From the NCBI GenBank assembly GCA_016193485.1, contig JACPRZ010000024.1, forward strand, positions 1-64,000: a stretch of 64,000 nt of DNA, given 5' to 3'. The notes under the pieces are model-generated. The model saw only the letters and a list, made by a program, of their open reading frames with translations. It was not told the DNA's origin and searched no databases. A program made the position numbers and the translations under genes. Positions 18,110-27,088 of this stretch are shown here, one piece after another (the first letter of the stretch is position 1; every line of letters starts with the position of its first letter). The DNA is from Bacteroidota bacterium (lineage in GTDB: Bacteria; Bacteroidota; Bacteroidia; JACPRZ01).

Positions 18110-19087
18110 ATGCCAGGCAACCCAGGTTTCCAAATGTTTAATAAGTCAAAAGTCCAAAATTCCAGGAAAATAACCGTTACCGGCTGTTTCCTGGGACTTG
18201 GAATTTGGGGCTTGATGCTTGGGACTTCCTATCCCCAGGGCTGCAACGATGCCGGCTTCTGCACCGTAGGAGATATGAAACCGGTTCAGAGGACCGATAG
18301 CGGACGGCTTAATTTAATCATATCTGAAATAATTGGTCTGGGTGAAAAGCAAACATGGTGGTTTACTTCGGAAGCCGAAATCAATGTCAAATTATTTGAG
18401 TTGGGGAAAGCGGGCCTGAAAATTCCTTACCATCTCATTTCAGGAAAAATTGATAACCGGAATGGGCCAGGTGATATCACTCTTTTTTATATACAAACTC
18501 TCCTTCATAAAAGTCGGTGGCGTGCGGGTATTACAGCGGCTTTAAAAATTCCTGTAAATGACGGTGGTGAAGAACGGAACGGAGAACCACTGCCCATGCC
18601 TTACCAGACAAGCCAGGGAACATGGGATATGATTGCCGGATTCAGTTTCTTTTTAAAAACATGGCATTTCTCAACTGCCTTTCAGCATAATTTCAATGAG
18701 AATGGGAACGGATATCTTGATACGGTCGCAGTGGCCCCTTCCTGGACCGGTTACTTTCCTTCCCGCAAGATTGACAGGGGTGATGATGTGATGATACGAG
18801 TTGAAAAAAATGTCGGAAAAGACAAAAAGGTCAATTATCATCTGGGATTACTGCCCATTTACCGTATGCAGAGGGCATCAATCCTGAATTTACGAAATGA
18901 GCGAATTGAACTGGAAAATTCATCGGGTCTGACTTTAAATGTAAACATGGGATTGAGTTTGCGCCTGTCCAAAGGAGGGTTGATGAAATTTTATGCAGGA
19001 TTTCCTGCGCTGACCCGGAAAGTACGTCCGGATGGGTTGACACGGTCCTTTTCGGCAACCGTGTTACTTGAATTACCAGTAGAATAA
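18110..19087 (+). CDS. Exported protein of unknown function with a repeat-derived signal peptide
   Basis: 325 residues, starting at 18110 or at the in-frame ATG 18134. The hydrophobic core of the signal peptide (GCFLGLGIWGLMLGTS) is encoded by an AAGTCC/GGACTT repeat element that folds back on 18140-18170. The mature part begins CNDAGFCTVGDMKPVQ and then shows many alternating-hydrophobicity segments (AGITAALKIPVNDGG, KVNYHLGLLPIYRMQ, GLTLNVNMGLSLRLSKGG, FSATVLLELPVE), consistent with an outer-membrane beta-barrel. No family is recognised with certainty. It lies 7 bases after the Cys-rich protein gene, so the two probably act together or share expression. Confidence 0.7.
   Translation: MPGNPGFQMFNKSKVQNSRKITVTGCFLGLGIWGLMLGTSYPQGCNDAGFCTVGDMKPVQRTDSGRLNLIISEIIGLGEKQTWWFTSEAEINVKLFELGKAGLKIPYHLISGKIDNRNGPGDITLFYIQTLLHKSRWRAGITAALKIPVNDGGEERNGEPLPMPYQTSQGTWDMIAGFSFFLKTWHFSTAFQHNFNENGNGYLDTVAVAPSWTGYFPSRKIDRGDDVMIRVEKNVGKDKKVNYHLGLLPIYRMQRASILNLRNERIELENSSGLTLNVNMGLSLRLSKGGLMKFYAGFPALTRKVRPDGLTRSFSATVLLELPVE
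18143..18232 (+). repeat. Inverted AAGTCC/GGACTT iterated repeat inside coding sequence
   Basis: AAGTCCAAAATTCCAGGAAA at ~18149 pairs with the TTTCCTGGGACTTGGAATTT region at ~18187, followed by more GGGACTT units to 18227. The same word family, in the opposite orientation, forms the array at 39430-39500. Confidence 0.65.
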
Positions 19088-19165
19088 ATAAAAACGGATT
19101 CCCCATCAATGCCTACACACTTTATTTTGGAATTAGGCAATTTTAATCCGCAATTTTGACAATCC

Positions 19166-19220
19166 CTGCCTGCTCTGACGGAGTCCGATACTCGTCAGAG
19201 TCATCGGACCGGCAGGCAGG
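19166..19220. repeat. Palindromic intergenic repeat
   Basis: CCTGCCTG ... GTCCGAT ... ATCGGAC ... CAGGCAGG forms a long interrupted hairpin between the exported protein and the DUF255 gene. The rest of 19088-19292 contains only the TGCC/GGCATT element at 19242-19265. It may act as a terminator for the upstream genes (inference). Confidence 0.7.
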
Positions 19221-19241
19221 CGAAATCCGAAATTTATCATT

Positions 19242-19265
19242 TGCCTGTCAATGCCCATAAATGCC
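19242..19265 (-). repeat. TGCC/GGCATT short interspersed repeat, copy 1
   Basis: The reverse complement, GGCATTTATGGGCATTGACA followed by GGCA, matches 57308-57331 at about 21 of 24 positions. Both copies lie between genes. Confidence 0.55.
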
Positions 19266-19292
19266 AATTAATGCCTGTTGAATAACCACTGA

Positions 19293-21449
19293 ATGTCTCC
19301 CTATATCCCTCATATCTCCTCTTTTTGGTTTCTTTGCATTCTCATTTTTTCCTGCAGTTCGGGGCAACCCGGATTTCAGGTAAAAAATCCTATTGTGAAT
19401 ATGGACACCCTTGCACATACCAACCGGTTGATTAACGAGACCAGTCCATATCTCGTCCAGCACGCTCATAATCCGGTTGACTGGTATCCATGGGGGGGGG
19501 AGGCGTTGGCAAAAGCCGAAAAAGAAAATAAACCGATCATTATCAGCATTGGTTATTCCGCATGCCACTGGTGCCATGTGATGGCGCATGAGTCATTTGA
19601 AGACGAAGAGGTTGCAAAAATCATGAATAATAATTTTGTATGTATAAAGGTTGATCGTGAAGAACGTCCCGATATTGACCAGATTTACATGTCTGCCGTG
19701 CAACTGATTACCGGCAGTGGTGGATGGCCCCTGAATTGTTTTGCGCTTCCCGATGGCAGGCCATTTACGGGGGGTACCTATTTCCCTAAGGAGCACTGGA
19801 AGGAAACCCTCCTGAAGATTTCTTCCGAATACCAAAAGAATCCGGTCGCTTTTTTACGCTATGCCGAAGCGCTTACGCAAGGTGTTAAGACAAGCGAAAT
19901 CATTGACCTTAACCCGGATGAGACCGGTTTTACCATTGAGGAGTTGAAGGATGGAGTAGAAGAATGGAAAAAACAGTTTGACAATCAGGAAGGTGGCTCT
20001 GACCGCGCACCCAAATTCCCTTTACCGAATAATTATCTTTTTCTGCTGCGGTACGCTCATCTGGCAAAAGATGATAATATCCAGAAGCATGTTCATCTCA
20101 CATTGCAGAAGATGGCTTATGGGGGTATTTATGACCATATAGGGGGGGGATTTGCAAGGTACTCCACGGATAAATTCTGGAAAGTTCCCCATTTTGAAAA
20201 AATGCTCTACGACAATGCGCTACTCGTCTCCCTTTATTCCGAAGCATACCGGGCGACAAAGAATACATTTTATAAGCAGGCGGTTTACGAAACCCTTGAT
20301 TTCATCAAACGTGAAATGACCTCACCGGAGGGAATGTTCTTTTCCGGATTAGATGCCGACAGCGAGGGAGAGGAAGGGAAATATTATATCTGGACATTGG
20401 AAGAATTGCAGCATCTTCTTGGCGAACGGTATGAATTGTTTGCCGCATATTTTAATGTAAATGAACATGGTCTGTGGGAAGATGGCAAATATATTTTACT
20501 CAGAAAAGATGATGAGGAGAAAATTGCCGGTAAATTCAACATTACAGAAGAGAAATTACAGGTAGAAATTGGCGGCTGTAAAAAAATCATATTGGAGGAA
20601 CGCGGTAAGAGGGTGCATCCTGCACTTGACGATAAATCGCTCACTTCATGGAATGCACTGATGGCGAAGGGATATTTAGATGCGTACACTGCGTTCAATG
20701 AAGAATCGTTTTTACAGAGTGCGGAAAAGAATATCCGTTTCATTTTGTCCAACCTCCGTTTGCCTGACGGTGGCTTGTTCCATTCATGGAAGAACGGCAA
20801 TTCAAAAATTCCCGGTTTTCTTGAGGACTACGCTTTTACGATAGAAGCGCTTATTTCGCTTTATGAAGCGACTTTTGACCCATCATGGCTGAAAGAAGCG
20901 AAGAAACTTGCTGATTATGTCATCCTGAATTTTTATGATGAATCATCAGGAATGTTTTTCTTTACACCGGTTAATGCTGAAACGGTCATTACCCGGAAAA
21001 CGGAGGTTTATGATAATGTTATTCCATCATCCAATTCTTCATTAGCAAAGGGGTTGTTTTACCTTGGAACCCTGTTTGATAATGTGGAATACATTGAAAA
21101 ATCAAAGCAGATGTTAAACAATATGCGCAACCACATCGGAAGTTATACTTCGGGGTATTCCAACTGGGCTATCTTGATGCTTCACCATCTGTTTCCGTTT
21201 TATGAAATTGCGATTGCCGGTAAGGAAGCACATCAAAGGAGGGAGGAATTGAACCGGTTTTATATACCCAACAGGATTATTCTTGGTGAAGTTGTGGAAA
21301 CAATTCAAACTGAAAATGAAATTAAGGTACCGTTGCTGGAAAATAAGTTTGTTACCGGTGAAACGCTGATTTATGCGTGCTTCAATAAAACCTGTAAACT
21401 GCCTGTGAAGGAAGCCAGTAAAGCAATAAAGCAAATGGAACCACGATAA
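19293..21449 (+). CDS. DUF255/YyaL family thioredoxin-domain lipoprotein
   Basis: 718 residues. A lipoprotein signal is present ([10 protein letters not shown], acylated Cys in FSC). The N-terminal thioredoxin-like domain (PF03190) has [21 protein letters not shown] and the CxxC motif Cys91-His-Trp-Cys94 in [18 protein letters not shown]. The remaining ~500 residues form an (alpha/alpha)6-barrel like those of glycoside-processing enzymes ([58 protein letters not shown]). The biochemical function of the family is not settled. The lipid anchor, unusual for a family often cytosolic, places it in the envelope. It ends 11 bases from the convergent cysN. A G9 run spans 19492-19500. Confidence 0.93.
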   Translation: MSPYIPHISSFWFLCILIFSCSSGQPGFQVKNPIVNMDTLAHTNRLINETSPYLVQHAHNPVDWYPWGGEALAKAEKENKPIIISIGYSACHWCHVMAHESFEDEEVAKIMNNNFVCIKVDREERPDIDQIYMSAVQLITGSGGWPLNCFALPDGRPFTGGTYFPKEHWKETLLKISSEYQKNPVAFLRYAEALTQGVKTSEIIDLNPDETGFTIEELKDGVEEWKKQFDNQEGGSDRAPKFPLPNNYLFLLRYAHLAKDDNIQKHVHLTLQKMAYGGIYDHIGGGFARYSTDKFWKVPHFEKMLYDNALLVSLYSEAYRATKNTFYKQAVYETLDFIKREMTSPEGMFFSGLDADSEGEEGKYYIWTLEELQHLLGERYELFAAYFNVNEHGLWEDGKYILLRKDDEEKIAGKFNITEEKLQVEIGGCKKIILEERGKRVHPALDDKSLTSWNALMAKGYLDAYTAFNEESFLQSAEKNIRFILSNLRLPDGGLFHSWKNGNSKIPGFLEDYAFTIEALISLYEATFDPSWLKEAKKLADYVILNFYDESSGMFFFTPVNAETVITRKTEVYDNVIPSSNSSLAKGLFYLGTLFDNVEYIEKSKQMLNNMRNHIGSYTSGYSNWAILMLHHLFPFYEIAIAGKEAHQRREELNRFYIPNRIILGEVVETIQTENEIKVPLLENKFVTGETLIYACFNKTCKLPVKEASKAIKQMEPR

Positions 21450-21460
21450 CTTTCGGCTGC

Positions 21461-22705
21461 CTACTGATTTATCATCCCCGCCCCCACCGTTTCATTCGTA
21501 AATTCATCCACGAGGATAAAACTTCCGGTGATGCGGTTGCGCCTGTAAGGGTCATAGAAGAGAGGAATTGCGCTTTTCAGGCGGATGCGGGCTATATCGT
21601 TCATCGCTATCTCCTTGTCGTCAGTGTTCCTATGCAGCGTGTTAATATCAATTTTGTAAACAATTTCCTTTAAAAAGCATTTCGCTTCCCTTGTGGTGTG
21701 CCGGATGATATACCTGCCGTTCACCAGTAATTTTTTCGGATTCAGCCAGCAGATCATTGCATCAATCTCCTGGCTGATTTTTGGAACATTGTTTTCCCTC
21801 ACAATCATATCCCCGCGGCTGATATCAATATCATCCCCAAGTTGCATGGTGACCGACATGGGCGGAAATGCCTCCTTTACCGTTGTTCCCGACCAGTTTA
21901 TTTCTTTTATGGTGGTGAAAAATTCCGTGGGTAAGATTATAACCCTGTCTCCGGTTCTGAATACCCCCCCTCTGATGCGGCCCGCATATCCCCTGAAATC
22001 ATGCTCTTTTTCGGAGTGAGGCCGGACAATGTACTGCACCGGGAAACGGCAATCGGTAAGGTTCTGATCGCTGCCGATATGAATGTTCTCAAGCAGGTAC
22101 ATCAATGTCGGTCCTTTATACCAAGGCATATTAGCGCTCCGGTCAACAATATTATCTCCGTTGCGTGCGCTTATGGGAATAAAATGAATGTCAACAATTT
22201 CAAATTTTGCAGCAAATGTTTCATATTCTTCAACAATCCGGTTAAAAATATCTTCGGAATAATTGACAAGATCCATTTTATTGATGCAAAGAACAAGATG
22301 AGGGATATGGAGGAGGGACGCAATAAAAGAGTGCCGCTTTGTTTGTTCAACAACTCCGTTGCGGGCGTCAATAAGAACCAAAGCCAGGTTGGCAGTTGAT
22401 GCACCGGTAACCATATTGCGGGTATACTGGACATGTCCCGGTGTATCGGCAATGATGAATTTCCGTTTCGGTGTATTGAAATAACGGTAAGCGACATCAA
22501 TGGTAATACCCTGTTCGCGTTCGGCTTTGAGTCCGTCAGTGATAAGAGCAAGGTCTAAGTGGCTGAGCCCTTTCTGTTTACTGATCCTTTCAACGGTTTC
22601 AATGGTATCGTCAAAGAGTTGCTTTGTATCATAAAGCAACCGACCTATGAGGGTGCTTTTGCCATCGTCAACGCTGCCGGCTGTGGTAAAACGTAATAGT
22701 TCCAT
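21461..22705 (-). CDS. cysN: Sulfate adenylyltransferase subunit 1 (GTPase, CysN)
   Basis: 414 residues of the EF-Tu-like GTPase subunit of ATP sulfurylase. G1/P-loop AGSVDDGKST is at ~9-18, switch G3 DTPGHVQYTRNM at ~91-102, G4 NKMD at ~147. Beta-barrel domains follow, ending in the substrate-activation domain (GSFILVDEFTNETVGAGMI). With CysD it makes adenosine 5'-phosphosulfate from ATP and sulfate, driven by GTP hydrolysis. There is no fused CysC kinase, which is a separate gene here. It is last in the cysC-cysD-cysN order, after an unusually long 329-base hairpin-rich gap. Confidence 0.96.
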   Translation of the reverse strand: MELLRFTTAGSVDDGKSTLIGRLLYDTKQLFDDTIETVERISKQKGLSHLDLALITDGLKAEREQGITIDVAYRYFNTPKRKFIIADTPGHVQYTRNMVTGASTANLALVLIDARNGVVEQTKRHSFIASLLHIPHLVLCINKMDLVNYSEDIFNRIVEEYETFAAKFEIVDIHFIPISARNGDNIVDRSANMPWYKGPTLMYLLENIHIGSDQNLTDCRFPVQYIVRPHSEKEHDFRGYAGRIRGGVFRTGDRVIILPTEFFTTIKEINWSGTTVKEAFPPMSVTMQLGDDIDISRGDMIVRENNVPKISQEIDAMICWLNPKKLLVNGRYIIRHTTREAKCFLKEIVYKIDINTLHRNTDDKEIAMNDIARIRLKSAIPLFYDPYRRNRITGSFILVDEFTNETVGAGMINQ

Positions 22706-23034
22706 AAATCAACGAAAAACGAATTTGATGCGAATAAAAGAATTACGAATTAATACAGGGTTTATATTAACTTATTTAGCATCAAAATTGATAATCCTTT
22801 TATACTGATGCTGAATGATTTTGTGCTGACGCTTTGGTACAGCATTCTGACATTTTCGTCAGAACAAATCATCAGATCAGCATATACTGATGAATTTGAT
22901 TTTGCATACTTGCAAAATCAAATTCCGTCAGTATAAAAGAAACTCCTTCATGACCAAAATTAAATAAAGTATCAGGTTTTGTCATAGTTGACTTTATTGA
23001 TTCGTAGATTCTAATGGATTCGTTTTTCGCAGAT
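22706..23034. repeat. Gap between cysD and cysN with nested hairpins
   Basis: No gene is seen in these 329 bases. A near-perfect hairpin spans 22883-22935: arms TATACTGA/TCAGTATA and AATTTGATTTTGCA/TGCAAAATCAAATT with loop TACT. A second, branched palindrome covers about 22801-22885 (TATACTGATGCTGAATGATT pairing with AATCATcagaTCAGCATATA, with a small CTGAC/GTCAG hairpin inside). Together they resemble a cloverleaf intergenic repeat that could attenuate cysN transcription or stabilise cysD mRNA. Confidence 0.7.
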
Positions 23035-23940
23035 TTAAAAATACCCTTCCTTCTTTCTGTCCTCCATTGCCGTATCCGACCGCTTGTCGTCAAACCGGGT
23101 ACCGCGTTCAGTGGTTCTTGAAAGAGCAATTTCTTTAATAACGTCTTCAAGCGCTGTGGCATTTGAAATGGTCACACCGGTGCACGTCATATCGCCAACG
23201 GTGCGGCACCGCACGCGCATCATTTCGGGTTTTTCACCTTCTTTCAGCGTCATAAATTCCGACCATGCAAGAAGGGTTCCATCGCGGTAAAAACATTTAC
23301 GATAATGAGAAAAATATAGAGACGGCAATTCAATTTTCTCGTGGAGAATATAATTCCATACATCCATCTCGGTCCAGTTGCTCAGAGGGAAAACCCTGAA
23401 ATGTTCTCCCTGCGCCTTTTTGCCATTGAAAATGTTCCAAAGTTCAGGCCGTTGATTTTTCGGATCCCACTGGCCGAATCCGTCACGGTGCGAAAAAAAT
23501 CTCTCCTTTGCCCGCGCTTTTTCTTCATCGCGCCTCGCCCCCCCTATGCACGCATCAAATTTGTGTTTTTCAATGGTATCAAGAAGTGTAACGGTCTGCA
23601 ATACATTTCTGCTTGCATAAGGTCCTTTTTCTTCTACGACCCTCCCGGTATCAATTGACTCCTGAACAGAACCTACAATTAACCTTACACCAAGTAGCCT
23701 TATAAGATTATCGCGGAATTCAATCGCTTCCGGAAAATTATGCCCTGTATCAATATGTACAAGAGGGTAGGGGATAGGTGCCGGTGCAAACGCTTTTTTT
23801 GACATCCAGGCAAGGACCGTTGAATCTTTTCCCCCTGAAAATAAGAGCATAGGCCGTTCAAACTGTGACGCCACTTCACGTAAGACGAAAATGGATTCGG
23901 ATTCAAGTTCTTCCAGGTAAGAGAGTTGATAGGATGACAT
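23035..23940 (-). CDS. cysD: Sulfate adenylyltransferase subunit 2 (CysD)
   Basis: 301 residues of the ATP-binding catalytic subunit of ATP sulfurylase (PAPS reductase-like N-type ATP pyrophosphatase fold). The PP-loop SGGKDS is at residues 35-40. GGARRDEEKARAKER and SNWTEMDVWNYI are family landmarks, and the C-terminal TTERGTRFDDKRSDTAMEDRKKEGYF is characteristic of CysD. It forms the sulfurylase with CysN. It starts 6 bases after cysC, indicating co-transcription. Confidence 0.96.
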   Translation of the reverse strand: MSSYQLSYLEELESESIFVLREVASQFERPMLLFSGGKDSTVLAWMSKKAFAPAPIPYPLVHIDTGHNFPEAIEFRDNLIRLLGVRLIVGSVQESIDTGRVVEEKGPYASRNVLQTVTLLDTIEKHKFDACIGGARRDEEKARAKERFFSHRDGFGQWDPKNQRPELWNIFNGKKAQGEHFRVFPLSNWTEMDVWNYILHEKIELPSLYFSHYRKCFYRDGTLLAWSEFMTLKEGEKPEMMRVRCRTVGDMTCTGVTISNATALEDVIKEIALSRTTERGTRFDDKRSDTAMEDRKKEGYF

Positions 23941-23946
23941 CTGATT

Positions 23947-24549
23947 TCACTGTAGTTTTAAATACCGGTTGACGAACATACAAATTTTATTAACGCATTG
24001 ATTTAGCGATTCACGATCCGTATCAATCATAATTTCCACCTTATCCGGCTCTTCATAAGGAGCATTCACGCCTGTAAAATCCTTAATTTCCCCTTTTCGC
24101 GCTTTTTTATAAAGTCCTTTGGTATCGCGTTGCTCGCATATTTCCAAAGGGCATTTTACATAAACCTCAATAAATTCTCCTTTCCCAAGAAGGTTTCTTA
24201 CAAAATCCCTTTCTTTCCTGTATGGCGAAATAAAAGCGGTTAACACTACTATTCCCGCATCCACAAAAAGTTTTGCAACCTCTCCGATACGCCTGATGTT
24301 TTCAGCGCGGTTTCTTCCAGAAAATCCAAGATCGCTGTTCAGGCCGGTACGGATGTTATCCCCGTCAAGTAGGTAAGTTTTTATTCCTTTTTGATGCAAT
24401 TCTTCTTCCACCCTGTTTGCGAGGGTTGACTTGCCGGAACCCGATAATCCCGTAAACCAAATCACAAACGACTTATGACCGTTGGCTTTTTGCCTCACAG
24501 CCTTGGTGATTTTATGTCTGAATGGAACGATATTTTTTTGTTCAGCCAC
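23947..24549 (-). CDS. cysC: Adenylylsulfate kinase (CysC)
   Basis: 200 residues. The P-loop GLSGSGKST is at 34-42; the phosphoacceptor-site region [23 protein letters not shown] and the substrate lid [22 protein letters not shown] are both present. It phosphorylates adenosine 5'-phosphosulfate to PAPS, the sulfate donor for sulfotransferases and for assimilatory reduction. It is the first gene of the minus-strand cysC-cysD-cysN set. No PAPS reductase or sulfite reductase is in the window, so whether the product is reduced or used for sulfation is open. Confidence 0.95.
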   Translation of the reverse strand: MAEQKNIVPFRHKITKAVRQKANGHKSFVIWFTGLSGSGKSTLANRVEEELHQKGIKTYLLDGDNIRTGLNSDLGFSGRNRAENIRRIGEVAKLFVDAGIVVLTAFISPYRKERDFVRNLLGKGEFIEVYVKCPLEICEQRDTKGLYKKARKGEIKDFTGVNAPYEEPDKVEIMIDTDRESLNQCVNKICMFVNRYLKLQ

Positions 24550-24633
24550 TCTAATAAGTTTTCCTGTTATATATCACATCCTTTTATTCGGATATGAATT
24601 CAATGGTAAATCCAATCCAACCTCTTTTTCCAT

Positions 24634-24641
24634 TACGTTTG
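24634..24641 (+). promoter_or_regulatory. Bacteroidota -7 promoter element
   Basis: TACGTTTG fits TAnnTTTG, 22 bases before the MBL hydrolase ATG, in the 114-base gap that also must hold the divergent cysC promoter. No clear -33 box. Confidence 0.5.
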
Positions 24642-24663
24642 CATTTTTTACAACCGTTTTCTG

Positions 24664-25305
24664 ATGATCAGGGTTCATATATTCACTTTTAATCCCTTTG
24701 CAGAAAATACATTGATACTCTATGACAATTCCGGTGAATGCGTTATTATTGATGCCGGCTGTTATGAATTACCGGAAAATAACGAAATAAGGAATTTTAT
24801 TACAAACCATAAATTGAATCCTGTCCGGCTTCTGAATACCCACTGCCATATAGACCACGTACTCGGTAACCGGTTCATTTCAAAAGAATACGGTCTCATT
24901 TCGGAAATACATAAAAATGACCTGCCGGTTCTGAACAGTACGGTTTCTGTCGCACTCATGTGGAACATACCGCATGTTGATGAACCACCGCCTCCGGGTA
25001 AATATTTTTCGAATGGGGATATTATCAATTTCGGAACATCGGAACTTGAAGTTCGTTTTTCACCGGGACATTCTCCGGGTCATGTGGTATTTGTTTCTCA
25101 TGAGGGTAAATTTGTTATTGCAGGCGATGTGCTTTTCAACATGAGCATAGGCCGGACCGACCTGCCGGGGGGGGATTATGATACGCTTATCCGGTCCATT
25201 AAAGAAAAAATTTTCCCATTAAGTGACGATTTTACCGTATATCCGGGTCACGGTCCTGCCACAACAATCGGTTTTGAAAAAAAACATAACCCGTTCCTGC
25301 AATGA
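24664..25305 (+). CDS. MBL-fold metallo-hydrolase (glyoxalase II-like)
   Basis: 213 residues of a metallo-beta-lactamase fold protein. The metal motif THCHIDH is at residues 59-65, a further His ligand lies in SPGHSPGHVVFVSHEG, an Asp in FVIAGDVLFNMSIGRTDLPGG and a last His in VYPGHGPATTIGFEKK. The GRTDLPGGD segment and overall length match the hydroxyacylglutathione-hydrolase-like subgroup; the true thioester substrate is unknown. Its TGA overlaps the ATG of the following permease (ATGA), so the two are translationally coupled. Confidence 0.92.
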   Translation: MIRVHIFTFNPFAENTLILYDNSGECVIIDAGCYELPENNEIRNFITNHKLNPVRLLNTHCHIDHVLGNRFISKEYGLISEIHKNDLPVLNSTVSVALMWNIPHVDEPPPPGKYFSNGDIINFGTSELEVRFSPGHSPGHVVFVSHEGKFVIAGDVLFNMSIGRTDLPGGDYDTLIRSIKEKIFPLSDDFTVYPGHGPATTIGFEKKHNPFLQ

Positions 25306-27065
25306 ACCTTGAAACGGTCATCGTGCTTGCCGGACTTGTTATCCTGGTCTTTTTACTTGCGCGGGAATTCCTCCGGCCCGCAATTGGTTTTTTTCTTCTT
25401 GCAGCCATCTTTACAATTACCGGAATTATCACTCCTGCCGAAGCATTATCGGGTTTTGCCAATGAACAGATTGCGGTGGTTATTATCCTGATGTTTGTTG
25501 CGGATGTTATCAAGAGGCGGGAAATTCTGGACACTGTTTTTAATGCGGTTTTTTCAGGCGCTAAAACCTACCGGAGTTTTTTGGCAAGGATGATGGTTTA
25601 CACATCCGGCATTTCCGCTTTTATCAATAACACTCCGCTTGTCGCCATCATGATACCTCAGGTAAGCGACTGGTCGCGCAGGCACCGTATCGCTCCCTCG
25701 CGGCTTTTTATTCCGCTGTCATACGCGACTGTTCTTGGCGGTCTGATAACCCTTGTCGGCACATCAACTAATCTTGTCGTCAACGGCCTCGCGATGGAAG
25801 CAGGTTATCCCTCACTCAGAATTTTTGATTTTGCCTACGTGGGCATTCCTGCAGCAGTGGCGGGTTTAATCTATATTTTCTTTATAGGCAGCCGATTATT
25901 ACCGGTCAAGAAACCCGTTTCTGAACGTTTCTATGAACAAACGAGGGAATATCTTGTAGAAACACTTGTGCAACCCGGTTCTTCGCTTGAAGGTAAAACA
26001 ATCAGTGATGCAGGATTACGAAACCTGCCGGGACTCTACTTAGTTGAAATTTTAAGACACGAACAGAAAATCACACCTGTCTCTCCTGATGAAAACATTT
26101 TACCCGGTGATATTCTCTTTTTTGCTGGCGAAATACGCACCATTGCCGACCTGATTAAAAAATTTCCGGGACTTTCACTGCCGAAGACCGGTCATCTTCC
26201 TTTTACAGGTAAAACGGAATTAATTGAAACGGTTGTTTCCACAAATTCAGATCTTACCGGGAAAAAAATCCGTGAGACCGGATTCCGTGATAAATTTGAT
26301 GCCTCTGTAGTCGCAGTTCACCGCAATGGCGAGAGAATTTCAGGAAAAATAGGTGAAGTGGTATTGAAAGCAGGTGACCTTTTACTTGTAATGACCGGTA
26401 AAAATTTTCACCGCCTCGCTGCCGGAAAACCGGATTTTTACCTCTTATCCAAAGTTGGTGAAATCAATACGGAGAAGTCAGCAAGTAAATGGTTGCTGGT
26501 AATTTCACTCGTAACTGCACTAATTCTCTCTTCCACGGGATTACTTTCATTGTTTAAGGCGTTATTGATATTGGTTGGCATCATTGCCCTTCTTAAACTT
26601 GTAACCTTGAATGAAATCAGGCAGGGTATTGATTTGAACTTAGTGGCTGTACTTGCTTTTTCCTTTGCTCTCAGCAAAGCAATGGCCCATTCGGGCGCTG
26701 CTGCTTTTATTTCCGGAACTGTAATGGATGTTGCAAAAATGTGGGGACCCGTTGGAATGTTGGCAGGTATTTATATTGTTACCAATCTTCTCACTGCTTT
26801 TATTACAAATGCTGCCGCTGCGGCTATTACATTACCCATTGCCATGTCCATAGTGGCAACAACAGGATTACCTCCCATGCCTTTTATTCTTGCTGTTGCC
26901 TATGCCGCTACTGCTGATTTCAGCACACCCTTCGGATATCAGACCAACCTGATGGTTTACGGACCCGGTGGCTACCGGTTCACTGATTACGTAAAAATTG
27001 GCGTGCCTCTGAATATTATTTATATGATTATTTGCCTGGCCATTCTTGGATTTATGTACTTTTAG
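25302..27065 (+). CDS. SLC13 family permease with two RCK_C (TrkA_C) domains
   Basis: 587 residues, about 10-12 membrane helices. The N-terminal half (1-~195) has the family motif ISAFINNTPLVAIMIPQV and LVGTSTNLVVNG. Two soluble TrkA_C domains lie at ~205-290 and ~300-380, and the C-terminal helices include the second re-entrant motif (LLTAFITNAAAAAITLPIA). This architecture is that of sodium/anion symporters of the DASS group, including bacterial sulfate carriers. Divergent proximity to cysCDN makes sulfate a likely substrate (inference). It overlaps the MBL gene by 4 bases. Confidence 0.9.
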   Translation: MNLETVIVLAGLVILVFLLAREFLRPAIGFFLLAAIFTITGIITPAEALSGFANEQIAVVIILMFVADVIKRREILDTVFNAVFSGAKTYRSFLARMMVYTSGISAFINNTPLVAIMIPQVSDWSRRHRIAPSRLFIPLSYATVLGGLITLVGTSTNLVVNGLAMEAGYPSLRIFDFAYVGIPAAVAGLIYIFFIGSRLLPVKKPVSERFYEQTREYLVETLVQPGSSLEGKTISDAGLRNLPGLYLVEILRHEQKITPVSPDENILPGDILFFAGEIRTIADLIKKFPGLSLPKTGHLPFTGKTELIETVVSTNSDLTGKKIRETGFRDKFDASVVAVHRNGERISGKIGEVVLKAGDLLLVMTGKNFHRLAAGKPDFYLLSKVGEINTEKSASKWLLVISLVTALILSSTGLLSLFKALLILVGIIALLKLVTLNEIRQGIDLNLVAVLAFSFALSKAMAHSGAAAFISGTVMDVAKMWGPVGMLAGIYIVTNLLTAFITNAAAAAITLPIAMSIVATTGLPPMPFILAVAYAATADFSTPFGYQTNLMVYGPGGYRFTDYVKIGVPLNIIYMIICLAILGFMYF

Positions 27066-27070
27066 TTTTG
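27063..27070 (+). promoter_or_regulatory. Possible -7 promoter element
   Basis: TAGTTTTG fits TAnnTTTG; it begins on the permease stop codon and sits 18 bases before ATG 27089. No convincing -33 box. Confidence 0.35.
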
Positions 27071-27088
27071 CAATTTGAAAAAATTATT

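Noticed and set aside
17788-18133. Minus-strand and +1 open frames over the Cys-rich gene
   Set aside because: The plus frame at 17794 has a signal peptide and a repeated Cys/His pattern; the others are overlaps produced by the repeats.
19088-19292. Possible small RNA in the hairpin-rich gap
   Set aside because: Only a palindromic repeat and a short interspersed word are seen; no promoter-terminator pair supports an RNA gene.
22872-23162. 96-codon minus-strand frame at the cysD end
   Set aside because: It overlaps the cysD C-terminus out of frame and runs into the hairpin region.
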